64,000 nucleotides of DNA, taken from the NCBI GenBank assembly GCA_015179025.1, contig WHUX01000181.1:43816-107815 (forward strand), written 5' to 3'. The notes under the pieces were generated by a model. That model was not told the origin of the DNA and searched no databases. It was given only the letters and a program-made list of their open reading frames with translations. Below, one piece after another: positions 34,694 to 45,566 of this stretch. Within the stretch, counting starts at the first letter, position 1. Every line of letters begins with the position of its first letter. This stretch comes from Terfezia claveryi. Lineage: Eukaryota > Ascomycota > Pezizomycetes > Pezizales > Pezizaceae. Made by a program: the position numbers and the translations under genes.

Positions 34694-35172
34694 ATACAGT
34701 TGTTATTGCCCTCTTATGTTGTTTTGCTACTATTTGTAGGCTTTTACTAGTTGCTATTTATTGAATAGTTTTACTGTTGCTATTTGGAGGATAGTTTTAC
34801 TGCTGACTGTAGGACTTTGTACTACTATGTATTATGCTGTAGGCTTATACTGGCTCTAGTTTCTACTCTTGTTGGTAGAAACTTTGTTGATTAGGTAAGG
34901 TTGATTAGGCCTTCCTAGTTAGGTAAGTATCAAGTTCTTAGGTTAAAAAAATGTAATGTATTATTAGAGGGACTAGAAGATTAGATTAGATAAGATAAAG
35001 ATCTTATCTAATCAGATAATCTCAGGCTAGGAATGTATACTACAAAGTAGATTACCAATAGTATATTATTTATTCTCCCTATTAAAGTTATTACCAGTAG
35101 CATAAGATTACTGTAATAGGTAAACTAGTATAGGAGTGCCAAAGGTACTTAGAAGATTAACTAGTGGAACTT

Positions 35173-37076
35173 CATCAGCAAAAAAAAAGTTTGCATTAGG
35201 TACTTCGGAAGCACATGAAGCTCTTTTGTAAAATTCGAGATTCAGAAGCTAACTATAGCCATGTGCTCCATCCTGACACAAATCATTTAAATTAATATTT
35301 CCTGACACACAATTATTTTATAATACTTTCCCTTTGCAACTAATTTTAATCCATATTTCCTGATGTACAACTATCTTATAATACTTATACTGCACAGCTA
35401 ATTTAAATCTATATTTCATGACACGCACCTATTATATCATACACACATGAAGTATTGTTCTTCCTGTACACATGCAAAATCTCACTATGTTTAAGTTCAC
35501 CATTTGATGCAAATAGTCGGCTAGTATAGGCGCCACCTTGCAATCGCGCTTAATACCTGCATTCTATGCATTTCCAAAAATGTAATTGATTCTGATAATA
35601 TCTCTTAAACTAGCTAGCTAAACACATGTAAAACCAAAATCACTGCCCAAATCAGTGCCATATCATCGTGCAAATCAGCCTGGTATCTACCGTACAAATC
35701 GACTTAGAAATCAACCTGCAAATCAGCCTGGAATCCACTGGGCAAATCGACCTAGAAATCAGCATGCAAATCAGCCTGGAATCTACCATGCAAATCGACC
35801 TAGAAATCAGTATGCAAATCAGCCTGGAATCCACCATGCAAATCGACCTAGAAATTAGCATGCAAATGAGCCTGGAATCGAGCGTGCAAATCAGCCTAGA
35901 TATCACCAAGGAAATGAGCCTGGAATCGAGCGACTAGCGAATGAGCCTAGAATCGAACGAGCAAATCAGCCTGGAATCGAGTGAGCAAATGAGCCTGGAA
36001 TTGGGCGAGCAAATTAGCCTGGATATCGGCGAGCAAATTAGCCTAGAATCGAGCGAGTAGATCAGCCTAGATATCAGCGAGCAAATGAGCCTAAATATCA
36101 GTGAGCAAATGAGCATGGATATCAGTGAGCAAATGAGCCTGAAATTGAGCGAGCAAATGAGCCTGGAATCGAGCGAGCAAATTAGCCTGAAATTGAGCGA
36201 GCAAATGAGTCTGGAATTGAGCGAGCAAATTAGCTTAGAAATCACCATATAAATGAGCCTAGAATCCAGCGAGCAAACCAGCCTAGATATCTGTGTGTAG
36301 AGCTGCCTACTGAGCATTCAATATCAACGACCATATCAACCTCGATGTCCACATTCACGAGACCACAAATCAGCGTCGTAACAAGCTCCCTATGATAGTG
36401 CGGTGGCCTGAGAAAGGAATGTCAGAAAAAAACCTCTAAGTCCCAGGCGGCCACACTTTTAAAATAGGGGATTTGCTAGTCTGGCTTAGAGATTCCCCAG
36501 CCCCTTAATATGTCTTAGAACTTGTTCCATGTACTGTCTTAGAACCTACATGGCATTGTCTAAGAACCTGCTCTATAGAAGGTGTCAAATGGAGCTCCTC
36601 AACTTATGTGAACAATCTAGTACGGAGGGGGAAATAGCTGGATGTAGTACATTTAAACATGGGATTTATCATGTATTGAATTCATGTTTTCGTGCCTTGT
36701 GTATATGTGCATTCGGGCCTTTAATTTATGCATTTGTGGCCTCCTCAAATATGTATAAATATATATATAGTCAAAGGCTGCGAATGCATGAACTCATACA
36801 TATATAGAGGCCGTGAATATATGAATAGTAGGGGATACAGCCTTGCTAATAGGAAGCACGAGAGACAACCTGGCTAAAAGAAAGCATAAGACGCAACGTG
36901 CAAGCCAGAGGACGCAACCTCGCTAACAGAAAGTACAGGATGCAACCTTACTGACAGGAAGCATGGGACGGCAACTGCATGATAGGAAGTATAGGACGCA
37001 ACCACCTAAATAATGGGAAGCGACCTGATGCATATGAAGATGTCATGCGTCCTGACACAAATTTTTTTTGCTGATG
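35173..37076. mobile_element. CATCAG-family element in the G2 LTR
   Basis: It begins CATCAGCAAAAAAAAAGTTTG and ends AATTTTTTTTGCTGATG, with TT target duplications (35171-35172, 37077-37078) verified against the intact LTR at 21184-21815. TIRs of about 30 bp agree with the sister at 9334-11727, of which it is the inverted orientation. Internal features are 48-bp units at 35670-35930 and the 24-bp minisatellite at 35930-36290. No gene is apparent. Confidence 0.92.
35930..36290. repeat. 24-bp minisatellite, about 15 units
   Basis: Inverted version of the 10107-11036 array (unit AGCCTGGAATCGAGCGAGCA plus AATG). This copy has far fewer units, so the array expands or contracts between otherwise similar elements. 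Confidence 0.9.
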
Positions 37077-37513
37077 TTCTATATTGATTGTACTCTAACT
37101 ATGTTCTAAGTTCTAATGGTCTCTGTCCAACTGAAGGGAAATTTAGGAGACTATATGTGTTTCTAATGAGGCAGTGCTAGAGTAGTGCTAAGGACGTGCA
37201 CCATCATCTGACCCTTATATGTGATTGAGATCAATATCATCTGATCTTCTAGATAGTACTTCCAAATACTATGTAGTACAAAATAGGTTAAGTCTTTACT
37301 TTTGACTTATACATGTGAAAGCATGTGATAACATGTGAAAGCAGGTGATAATATATGAAAGCATGTGAAAGCATGTGAAATATTAGCAAGGCAGACAGCA
37401 CACAGAATGTTGTATGTTTTGAGATGCTTGCTGAGTAAGAAAATACATAAGAAATACATTTGTGAGGGAGAGGGTTAGTTATAGGGTATAGTAAGCCACT
37501 TCCTTATATTTCT

Positions 37514-37880
37514 AGATCTTTACAAGGTATTAGTAACTATAAGTATTTATACTTACTAACTAAAGTTTCTTAAAGATATTAAGTACTATCTAATTATTCA
37601 TATCTTAAAGATTAAGCTAGCTACTAATAATATTCTTATTAGGTAAAAGCATTCTCTATCCTCTCCTATAGTAATTATAAGTAAACAAGAGTAAGAACTT
37701 AAAAAGGTACTAAACTCTAGTAAGTATTATAAGTAAGTTTAATATAAAGTCAAGTAGTTAAAAGACAAAGAGGCTACTTAGTAACCTAAAAAAGACTTGG
37801 ATAATGTATAAACTTTAGTTATCCTATTCTACTAGTAATACTTAAGAAAGCTTTATTTAGTTAAATAATATTATACTTTT
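37514..37880 (+). pseudogene. Integrase C-terminus and chromodomain relic of G0 (second part)
   Basis: Continuing the frame broken at 21183, it reads L-Y-K-V-L-V-T then, further on, V-L-N-S-S-K-Y-Y-K and Y-K-V-K then L-K-D-K-E-A-T followed by two stops and P-K-K-D-L-D-N-V, then L-V-I-L-F-Y. This aligns with the chromodomain of G1 with Trp and Gln codons turned to stops. It proves that G2 inserted in the K-L-D-H-K-F-L block of an older chromovirus. Confidence 0.82.
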
Positions 37881-38440
37881 TGAGAGTTATATAATAGAGC
37901 CTATTTAACTCTCATTCTTATTATTATTTACAGTTAGGATTCTAGTTCTTATTATTATTTACACTATTGATTTTGCTAGTTTTTATACTTAAGGCTCTAT
38001 ATTACTATAACTTTAATCTAAAGAAGAGATACTATTACAACTATATTTTTAGTCTTATTTTAATATTTGAATAGACTTGTTAAGATATTATTCTACTTTT
38101 ATACTTAAATAGACTTATTTGAGTATTATTGATAAGTAATTATTATCTTAACTTTTAAAATAAGAGTCTTAAAAAGCTTATTTCTTCCATAGTCTTAGCC
38201 TAAAATTATATATATTTATCTTCATCTCTTTATCCTTTTATTGAATTTCTATCTAATATCTTATATATTTAATATAGAACTTTTTTTCTCTTTAAGAAAA
38301 TATATCTTTCTTATATACTCTCTACTATTATTATACTATACTTTTCTATATCTCTTACTTTTTACTTTTTACTTCTTGTCTTTGATCTATTTTAGACTTT
38401 CTCTAGATTATATCTATAGTATTTTTATATATATTATTCT
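37880..38440 (+). repeat. Probable RIPed 3' LTR of G0
   Basis: GAGAGTTATATAATAGAGCC and TTTAACTCTCATTCTTATTA correspond to G1 LTR GAGAGTCAGACAGGATTCCG and CCGACTCTCGTTATTGTTGA with C-to-T and G-to-A changes. Limits are taken from the G1 LTR length and are approximate. Confidence 0.55.
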
Positions 38441-39070
38441 CCTTTACTTAGTATTTTAGTATATATTTTAGTTACTTTATTTTCTAAAGCTTTTATTATA
38501 ACTATTATCTTACCTCTATTAGTATTATCTTATTTTTAGCAATATTAGTTTTTTTCTCATAATACTATATTTTTCTTTTAAGTATTTCTTATTATTTTTC
38601 TTTTTAATAAAGCTACTATATTTTTAGTAATATAATCTTTCTAGTAGTATTATCTTATCTTTAATAATACTATTTTACTTTTAATAATATTACCTTACTT
38701 CTAATAATATTATCTTACCTTTAGTACTATTACCTTGCCTTTAGTAATACCACTTTGCCTTTAGTAATACTACTTTACTTCTAGTAATATTGGCTTACTT
38801 TTAGTAATATTGCTTTAGCTTTATTAATATTGCTTTGCCTCTAATAATATTTAATAATTATACTACTACTTGTTTTATTTATTTATATCTTATATATATA
38901 TGTCTAATTATTTCACTTGGTTATTTCACTTAGTTATTTCACTTAGTTATTTCACTTGGTTATTTCCCTTGGTTGTTGTTTTGTTTAGTTGTCTTATTTG
39001 GTTGTTTTACTTATATGGATAGATAGTTCTATATATAATAATTTAGTCTGCCTTGCAATAATTATGCTAG
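38440..39070. repeat. AT-rich tandem repeats
   Basis: Units of about 18 bp around CTTTTAGTAATATTACTTTA (38520-38860), then four to five copies of the 13-bp unit TTATTTCACTTGG (38905-38990). No genes are seen. Confidence 0.75.
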
Positions 39071-39182
39071 AAAATTATTCCATAGCTGGATGAGTAGGTC
39101 ACTAGTGCTAAAGCTGAGTGGGTCATCCTACCCAGCTTTAGCGTCCCATACGTGGGCAGGACGTACCACTCTATGGGACAGA
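39071..39182. other. Cluster of perfect hairpins
   Basis: CTAAAGCTGAGTGGGT is followed closely by ACCCAGCTTTAG, and CCCATACGTGGG is itself palindromic. The outer ends TCCATAG and CTATGGGA are inverted. This could be the end of a transposon or a small MITE; no duplication is seen. Confidence 0.45.
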
Positions 39183-39189
39183 ACATATA

Positions 39190-39735
39190 TTTCGAATTCT
39201 ATTGTTTGAGCTTTCTGTACTGATATGATTAGATTCTATATCTGTTTGAGAGCCTCTTTTGTATTATTCGATAGTTGTGCATAGCAGGTAGAGGCAGCAT
39301 TGGCTGTTTTCTGTATATCGGCGGCTGTTCACTGGATGAAGTCGGTGTTCGATGCTTATGCTTGCTGGAGTTTCTTGACTTCGTTAAGTGCTGCTTCTTT
39401 TCTGCCTCTAATCGTTGGAGCTGAGCTTTTATGGTAGCATATTCAAGTACGGCGGGGGTGCGGTAGCAAGCTGCAGCCTGTTTGGCTTTTGTGGAGGGCT
39501 CTGGTGGGACTGATGGAGCTACTGACTACATGATAGGCTCGGGGGAGGTGGCGGATAATGATCCAACTCTTATCCACTAGTGGAGAGTATGCCATCAGTT
39601 ATGGAACTGTAGTGGTGTCTGAAACGGTGGGTTATACTGAGACTGAATAAATTCTTCAGCTTGTTGCTGTGCGTGGACAACAATAGATATCGTAGTGGGG
39701 AGGAATTGGTGTCTATAGAAGTATATAGATCACCG
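39190..39735 (-). pseudogene. Gag-like relic next to an LTR
   Basis: Minus-strand reading gives D-I-S-I-V-V-H-A-Q-Q-Q-A-E-E-F-I-Q-S-Q-Y, then after stops K-A-K-Q-A-A-A-C-Y-R-T-P-A-V-L-E-Y and A-Q-L-Q-R-L-E-A-E-K-K, a helical coiled-coil-like stretch. It lies just inside the LTR at 39746, in the place of a gag N-terminus. No domain is recognised and it stops near 39190 without the rest of a retrotransposon. Confidence 0.45.
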
Positions 39736-39745
39736 TTGTATGCAA

Positions 39746-40130
39746 TGTTACAGATAAGTTATGACTATGATAATACTTAGGAGTACCTAAAGGTAGAGAA
39801 GTGCAGAGGGAAGTATAAATGCAGATATAACTCAGGTGTAATGTGAACTTGATAAGCGTAAAGCTATATGAGACTTAGAACACCTCTTAGGTCATATTCT
39901 ATTAACTATGTAATTGCTACAAGTTATATCTGATCACATAACTCATTATTAGATCTCGACGCTGGTTCACTACCTCTAGCTTTGAAGTGCATGAAATATA
40001 CTATCAGCTACCTAGGATGACCAACCATGGTAAGTCAGAGGGTCTGGGCATGAGACATAGGCGAGCAGAGTGGTAAGCGGCCATTCTGGCTAAATTGGGA
40101 TCTATGAAAACAAATACACTCTATAACATA
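39746..40130 (-). repeat. LTR relic related to the solo LTR 7190-7803
   Basis: TGTTACAGATAAG at 39746 and the following 200 bp (AGCTATATGAGACTTAGAAC etc.) match 7190-7400. The outer limit is uncertain: ATAACA near 40130 could be the end, which would make it shorter than its relative. Confidence 0.6.
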
Positions 40131-40229
40131 GTATGACTCATGCCTTGCCAAAATCAGCCTAATATTTCAATATCTCCAGTTTATGATATGACCTCCCTGC
40201 AACCACTCAAGTCCCTCGACCCGCCATAC

Positions 40230-40925
40230 AGGCCGAATATCAGGCAGGTGAGCCTATGAGCACTAGGAGGCCTTCATCAAGTATCTGTATTTGTATTAAA
40301 ATAGCTTTGATAGTAGCAGCCTACATTATAGTAAAATGGTATGCTATCAAACAAGTTATTCACCACTACAAAATAAGTTTCTTTGATAATTCCCTAAATT
40401 TCTTTGATTTATCCTACCTTAAACCTGCTGGTCTCAAATCTGCTGCAAGATATGCATTCATAGTATTCTTAATCACCACGGAGAGGCTTCTAATAGTACC
40501 AATATGTCCTTGCATTGAAGACCACTATCCCTACCGACCATCCAAGCAGACCTCCCTCCCCCACACACCACTCGACCTCACCATATAAGCAAAATATCGG
40601 GCAGGTGAGCCTATGAGCACTAGAAGGCCTTTACTAAGCATCTATATTCGTATTAAAACAGCTTTTATAGCAGCAGCCTATAATATAGTGAAACGTTATT
40701 TTAAACAAGTCACTCACTGCTACAAAATAGATTTATTTGATAATGCAATTATGCTATCCTACAACCCCTGCTCTCAATCTGTGGCAAAAACTCACCCCAG
40801 CCACCATGCAGAGGTACAAATATGTCTCTGGACTGAAGACCACCACCTCCAATGACCATCCCAATGAGAACCTCCCCAAGCCCCCATTACCCTTATGGGC
40901 CGAATATCCCCCTTACAGCAGTCTG
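40230..40925. repeat. Imperfect tandem triplication of about 315-357 bp
   Basis: The block starting CGAATATCAGGCAGGTGAGCC (40233) recurs at 40590 as AAATATCGGGCAGGTGAGCC and a third partial start (GCCGAATATCCCCC) is at 40901. Units 1 and 2 align over most of their length, including CTATGAGCACTAG and GCAGCCTA. The small frames inside are not conserved between units, so no gene is called. Confidence 0.7.
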
Positions 40926-41592
40926 TACTCAAGCCCTAGCTCAAGCCCAAGCATACTCGATACTAGTCTGGCTTGCACAGTAGGAGATATATATAGGGTT
41001 AGGCCCTAGAGTAGACTAGGTAGGATACTAGGTTTGAAAAACTATAGACGTGCTCAATTAGATGCTGGTTGAATTTAGAGCAGACAGTTACAAAAAACTC
41101 CTATTACAAGCATACCCGATATAAGCATATATTTGTTATTAGCATACCCTTCCTGGTCCCCCTATACAAAACTACAGATTTAAGGAATAAATTCACCAAT
41201 TTGCATATGAATGCCATTTTCTCACTTAGTCACATACATATGCTTACAACGAATGTAGCTAGCAGGGCTTCCAATCGATAAGAAATCACCAAGCACCAAT
41301 ATTTGGGACAAAGATTCTGCATCCAAAGCCACCTCCTGCATTCCCGCCAAGCAGCTATTAATGCTATAGATAATGGGGCAGTTGGAGGAGATGTTGCAAA
41401 GGGAGAAATGTCGGATTGAGGTCTATTTATATCAAGAAAAGGCCAAACCAACCCAGCAGAGGACCACAGAGTTCCCACATCAATCAGAGTAGTCATTTCC
41501 TGTCTCATATGTCCATTTCATTAACTATATAATTTTCTTCCTGTATAAGCATATATTTGTTATAAGCATAACACCTCCAGTCCCGACCATAT
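40926..41592. other. No recognisable feature
   Basis: Ordinary base composition. A short motif ATATAAGCATATATTTGTTAT occurs at 41118 and again near 41545. Open frames are short and unlike any family I know. Confidence 0.5.
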
Positions 41593-41900
41593 TGTGGAGG
41601 GAGAAATGGACATGAGCAAGGGGAGTGGCTTCCTAGAACAAAAAAGAGGTATGAGACGTTGAATGCTTTCCTAGAACAGAAGTATGTATGATAGATACTA
41701 ATGGATGGGCACTGGCATATGAAGGGTCAAACTGTAAATAGACTTAAAAAAGACACCCCACACTCTACGTACATTCTGCCATCTTCAACTGGAGGTACTA
41801 GAAAGACAAGAGTGCAGCTAAGGTGCGGAGAACTTCATCTCGTTTGTATAAGGGCTATACCCTACTTCGTCATATTGAATATCGTACACTTGGGAGAGAA
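41593..41900 (+). repeat. G3 5' LTR (right limit approximate)
   Basis: From TGTGGAGGGAGAAATGG it matches 59834-60028 closely, including GGCACTGGCATATGAA and CATTCTGCCATCTTCA. The 3' copy is cut at 60030, so the inner end can only be guessed (a candidate CA end is at 41889). Confidence 0.75.
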
Positions 41901-42091
41901 AACGTAACTGGACATACACTGAGAAGCATCACGTCCGGAGAACTGACAAACTGGCCTCAACAATCCTGCAAGAGAGGAGAGATAAACCGGTGAAGTCAGG
42001 AGGACTGCTCAACCTGGAAAATGCAGACTTGTCGTGTTTTTCAGAAGAATAAGTCTTTGGAATCAGGAAAAAGATCTCGTCTTTTTCAACA

Positions 42092-42676
42092 ACGGCAGAC
42101 AATAGGATTGAACTTGTCATTCCGTCAGGCAGCAGCAAACTTGAGTACATTACGGAGTCAGGTGACTAGCCTCCTGAAACTAAAGTAGACACTACTACAG
42201 TTAACGCAAACCTCGAAGCAGCAGAAAAAAAAAAACGAATCATAACTTCAGTAGTGAAGGTTAGGCCATTCTTGGGAAGAGCAGATGCTAAGGAAAATGC
42301 AGAAGATTTTTTAGATGATGTGGAGTTTGCAGCAGAGCAGGTAGCCACAACGGAAACACTGGATGAGAAAACATTGATAAGGCTATTTAGGCAATATCTG
42401 GAGGATAAGGCATTGGACTTCTGGCTGCAGATGAGCTCAGCGGAGAAGAAGGACTGGGCAGTGGTGAAAGGGAAGTTCTTATCCAAGTTTGGTAACTCCA
42501 GAATACTAGATCAGATGGAGCGTATGAGTATTACAACTCAGATAATGGCTATGGGACAAGGTGGAAAAGGAATTGTGGCATATGTTGGGGAAGCGGAGCA
42601 GCTCTTCAAAAATGTACCAAACAACCTGTCGGAGATGTTCGCCCTATGTATTATAAAAGGGCTGAGTGATCCAACT
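42092..42676 (+). pseudogene. G3 gag, first part (capsid)
   Basis: The frame reads A-D-N-R-I-E-L-V-I-P-S-G near 42095 with no ATG (ACG at 42092 is a possible mutated start), has a stop near 42166 at a likely Trp codon, then V-R-P-F-L-G-R-A-D-A-K-E-N-A and F-R-Q-Y-L-E-D-K-A-L-D-F-W, V-K-G-K-F-L-S-K-F-G, a Retrotrans_gag-type capsid. It ends at the hAT-like insertion in K-G-L-S-D-P-T and continues, in frame, at 45567. Confidence 0.85.
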
Positions 42677-43199
42677 TAGTGTGCGCCATGGGGCGAGTAA
42701 AACTCGCCTCGCTCGCCAAGACTCGCCTCGGCGAGGGAGTTTTCGTCTCCTCCACAACTCGCCGAGTCAGCTTTTTCCAACCTCAACTCAACTCGCGATT
42801 AATCGGTGATCTACAGATTACTCGCCAAGATTCAAGGCTAGCCTGCTTTATACTGGGGCCTCTGCCACAGGCGCGGTATACGCCATGGCGCCTTAGGTAT
42901 ATGGTTGCACGCGCACGGGTGGGACCTTGGGTTTCTACGAAGAGAAGCTCTTTACCCTCCCTACAACTGAGGCCAGCTACGTGGAATGAAGTGAACCAAT
43001 GATCCAGTACGCATGTACGCATAAGTATAATAAATGTCTATAGTATTTCTAAATGTTTATGTACATAGTAGCTAATGCCACAAGAGACAGAAATATAATT
43101 AAACGGACCTTTCCTACCTTGCCATGTGCCTAGCAAACTCGAGGCCAAGAACCTGGCCCCTATGTTGGTCTGCGAACGAAAGTAGTGGGAGTACAGCAT

Positions 43200-43710
43200 A
43201 GACTAGGCTAGTGCAGGTGTAAGGCAAGCTGGACGACAGAAGCATGGCAAGCAAGACAATAGAGGTAAGGCAAGCTAGGCGATGGAGGGATGGCAAGCTG
43301 GACGGCGGAGGCATGGCAAGCTGGACGGCGGAGATATGGCAAAGGGGATGGCGGAGGGGAGACAAGCTGGACAGCAGAGGCATGGCAAGCTGGATGGCGG
43401 AGGCATGGCAAGTTGGATGGCGGAGGCATGGCAAGCTGGACGACAGAGGTAAGGCAAGCTGGACGATGGAGTGATGGCAAGCTGGACGGCAGAGATATGG
43501 CAAAGGGGACGGTAGAGGGGAGGCAAGCTGGATGGCGGAGGCATGGCAAGCTGGACGGCGGAGACATGGCAAGCTGGACGATGGAGGTAAGGCAAGCTAG
43601 ACGATGGAGGGATGGCAAGCTGGACGGCGGAGGCATGGCAAGCTGGACGGCGGAGGCATGGCAAGCTGGACGACGGAGGGATGGCTAGCTAGACGGCAGA
43701 GGGAAGGCAA
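43200..43710. repeat. 23-bp minisatellite, left arm
   Basis: About 20 units of GGCATGGCAAGCTGGACGGC plus GGA; the inverted array is at 44695-45020. The unit of 23 bp rotates through three frames, leaving open frames on both strands with a 23-residue period (69 bp). Confidence 0.9.
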
Positions 43711-43959
43711 TGCTCTCACCCAGATTGCAGGCAGTTCATGACTTGTGTTATTGATGAAAATTCCAGATGCTGGGGACAGAGAGCTTACTTGAAAGTTGTG
43801 CCTCGTGTGCCAGTGGTAGCTGCTGTACAGACTGTAATTTGGGGTGGCAAGCAGGGAGTTTAGGGGGGCGCTAGTCGACGCAACGGGCATGATCAACCCC
43901 GCTTGGCAGCTGGCTCGGGTATGCCAGCCTAGATTGGCAATATGCTAATGTTGCGCTAT

Positions 43960-44510
43960 GCCTGTGCAGGCAACAGTCTCATTCGGCTGAACAATGTACA
44001 ATACCTACGTCTTTGCATGGTTGAGATGTTGCAGCCATAATATATGTCCTTGTCGATATATTGGCCACCTGATATATATATGGAATTCATGTCTTTACGC
44101 CCTATATATATATATGATGTCCTAGCATATATCTAAGCCTCGAAGGCATGAATTCCGTACATATATGTATATAGGCCGCGAAGGTATGAATTCCAAAGCA
44201 AATATATAGCCAGCGGAGGCATGAATTCCCAAGCATATGTATAGCCAGCGAAGGCATGAATTCCCAAGCAAATATATAGCCAGCGAAGGTATGAATTCCC
44301 AAGCAAATATATAGGCCGTGAAGACATGAATTCCATATATATATCAGGTGGCCAATATATCGACAAGGACATATATTATGGCTGCAACATCTCAACCACG
44401 CAAAGACTTAGGTATTGTACATTGTTCAGCCGAATGAAACTGTTGCCTGTACAGGCATAGCGCAACATTAGCATATTGCCAGTCTAGGCTGGCATACTCG
44501 AGCCAGCTGC
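43960..44510. repeat. Apex of the hAT-like palindrome
   Basis: Inverted copies of GTACAATACCTACGTCTTTG and GGACATATATTATGGCTGC flank repeats of GAAGGCATGAATTCCCAAGC with short TA runs. Strong cruciform or hairpin potential. Confidence 0.8.
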
Positions 44511-45566
44511 CAAGCGGGGTTGATCATACCCGTTGCATCGACTAGCACCCCCCTAAACTCCCTGCCTGCCACCCCAAATTACAGTCTGTACAGCAGCTAC
44601 CACTGGCACACGAGGCACAACTTTCAAGTGAGATCTCCGTCCCCAGCATCTGAAATTTTCATCAATAACACAAGTCATGAACTGCCTGCCCTCTGGGTGA
44701 GAGCATTGCCTTCCCTCCGCCATCCAGCTAGCCATCCCTCTGTCGTCCAGCTTGCCATGCCTCCGCTGTCCAGCTTGCCATGCCTCTGCCGTCCAGCTTA
44801 CCATGCCTCCGTCGTCCAGCTTGCCTCACCTCCACCGTCCCCTTTGCCATATCTCTGCCGTCCAGCTTGCCATGCCTCCGCCGTCCAGCTTGCCATCCCT
44901 CCATCGTCCAGCTTGCCTTACCTCCGTCGTCCAGCTTGCCATGCCTCCGTCGTCCAGCTTGCCATACCTGCCTCCGCCGTCCAGCTTGCCATACCTCCAC
45001 CGTCCCCTTTGCCATATCTCTGCACCAGCCTAGTCTAAGCTGTACTCCCACCACTTTTGTTCACAGACCAACGTAGGGGCCAGGCTCTTGGCCTCGATTT
45101 CGCTAGGCACATGGCAAGGTTGGACAGGTCCGTTTAATTATATTTCTGTCTCTTGTGGCATTAGCTCCCATGTACATAAACATTTAGAAATCCTATAGAC
45201 ATTTATTATACTTATGCGTACATGCGTCCTAGATCATTGGTTCACTTCATTCCACGTGCTGGCCTCAGTTGTAGGGAGGGTAAAGACGCTTCTCTTCGCT
45301 TCTTTTCGTAGAAACCCAAGGTCCCCAGATGAAGTCAGTCGCATGCGTGCAAGGCACCGTGGCGTATACCGTGCCTGGGGCAGAGGCACCAGTATAAAAC
45401 AGGCTAGCCTTGAATCTTGGTGAGTAATCTGTAGATCACTGATTAATCGGTGAAGTGGTCCGAGGCGAGTTATGGTAGGCAGAGACCGAGGCGAGTTGAT
45501 AGCCGAATAAGTTGTCAGGGTGAGAAACTCAGACCGACTCACCCCGTGGCGCACACTAATCCAACT

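Larger units (their letters stand above)
21184..37508 (-). mobile_element. Gypsy chromovirus G2 with two nested insertions
   Basis: A minus-strand LTR retrotransposon inserted into G0, with target duplication TTTCT at 21179-21183 and 37509-37513. The 3' LTR is 21184-21815. The 5' LTR begins at 34952, is interrupted by the element 35173-37076, and ends at 37508. A second insertion (28567-33377) splits gag. Without insertions it is about 9.6 kb: an antisense frame, gag, protease, RT, RNase H, a long low-complexity plus zinc-knuckle insert, integrase and a chromodomain. Numerous stops at Trp/Gln codons make it inactive. Confidence 0.94.
34952..37508 (-). repeat. G2 5' LTR, split by a nested element
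   Basis: LTR parts 34952-35172 and 37077-37508 together match 21184-21815. The break carries TT on both sides of the insertion, and the other LTR shows a single TT in GGAACTTCTATATTG. The outer end reads CCTTATA, a mutated version of CCTTACA. Confidence 0.92.
42677..45558. mobile_element. hAT-like palindromic element in G3 gag
   Basis: Terminal inverted repeats TAGTGTGCGCCA / TGGCGCACACTA and an exact 8-bp target duplication ATCCAACT (42669-42676, 45559-45566) are hAT hallmarks. Deleting the element plus one duplication restores the gag frame. The 2882 bp form a long inverted repeat: 42800-43960 is mirrored by 44400-45430 around an apex near 44240. No transposase is encoded. Arms carry a 23-bp minisatellite; the apex holds ~45-bp units with GCATGAATTCCCAAGC. 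A RIP-mutated relative is at 20170-20366. Confidence 0.95.

Noticed and set aside
40256..40588. 110-codon plus-strand frame as a host gene
   Set aside because: It lies in a tandem triplication and the equivalent frame in the next unit is not preserved.
43200..45080. Proline/serine/leucine-rich frames over 100 codons (P-C-L-R-R-P-A-C-H repeats)
   Set aside because: Artefact of the 23-bp minisatellite, present in all frames with a 23-codon period.
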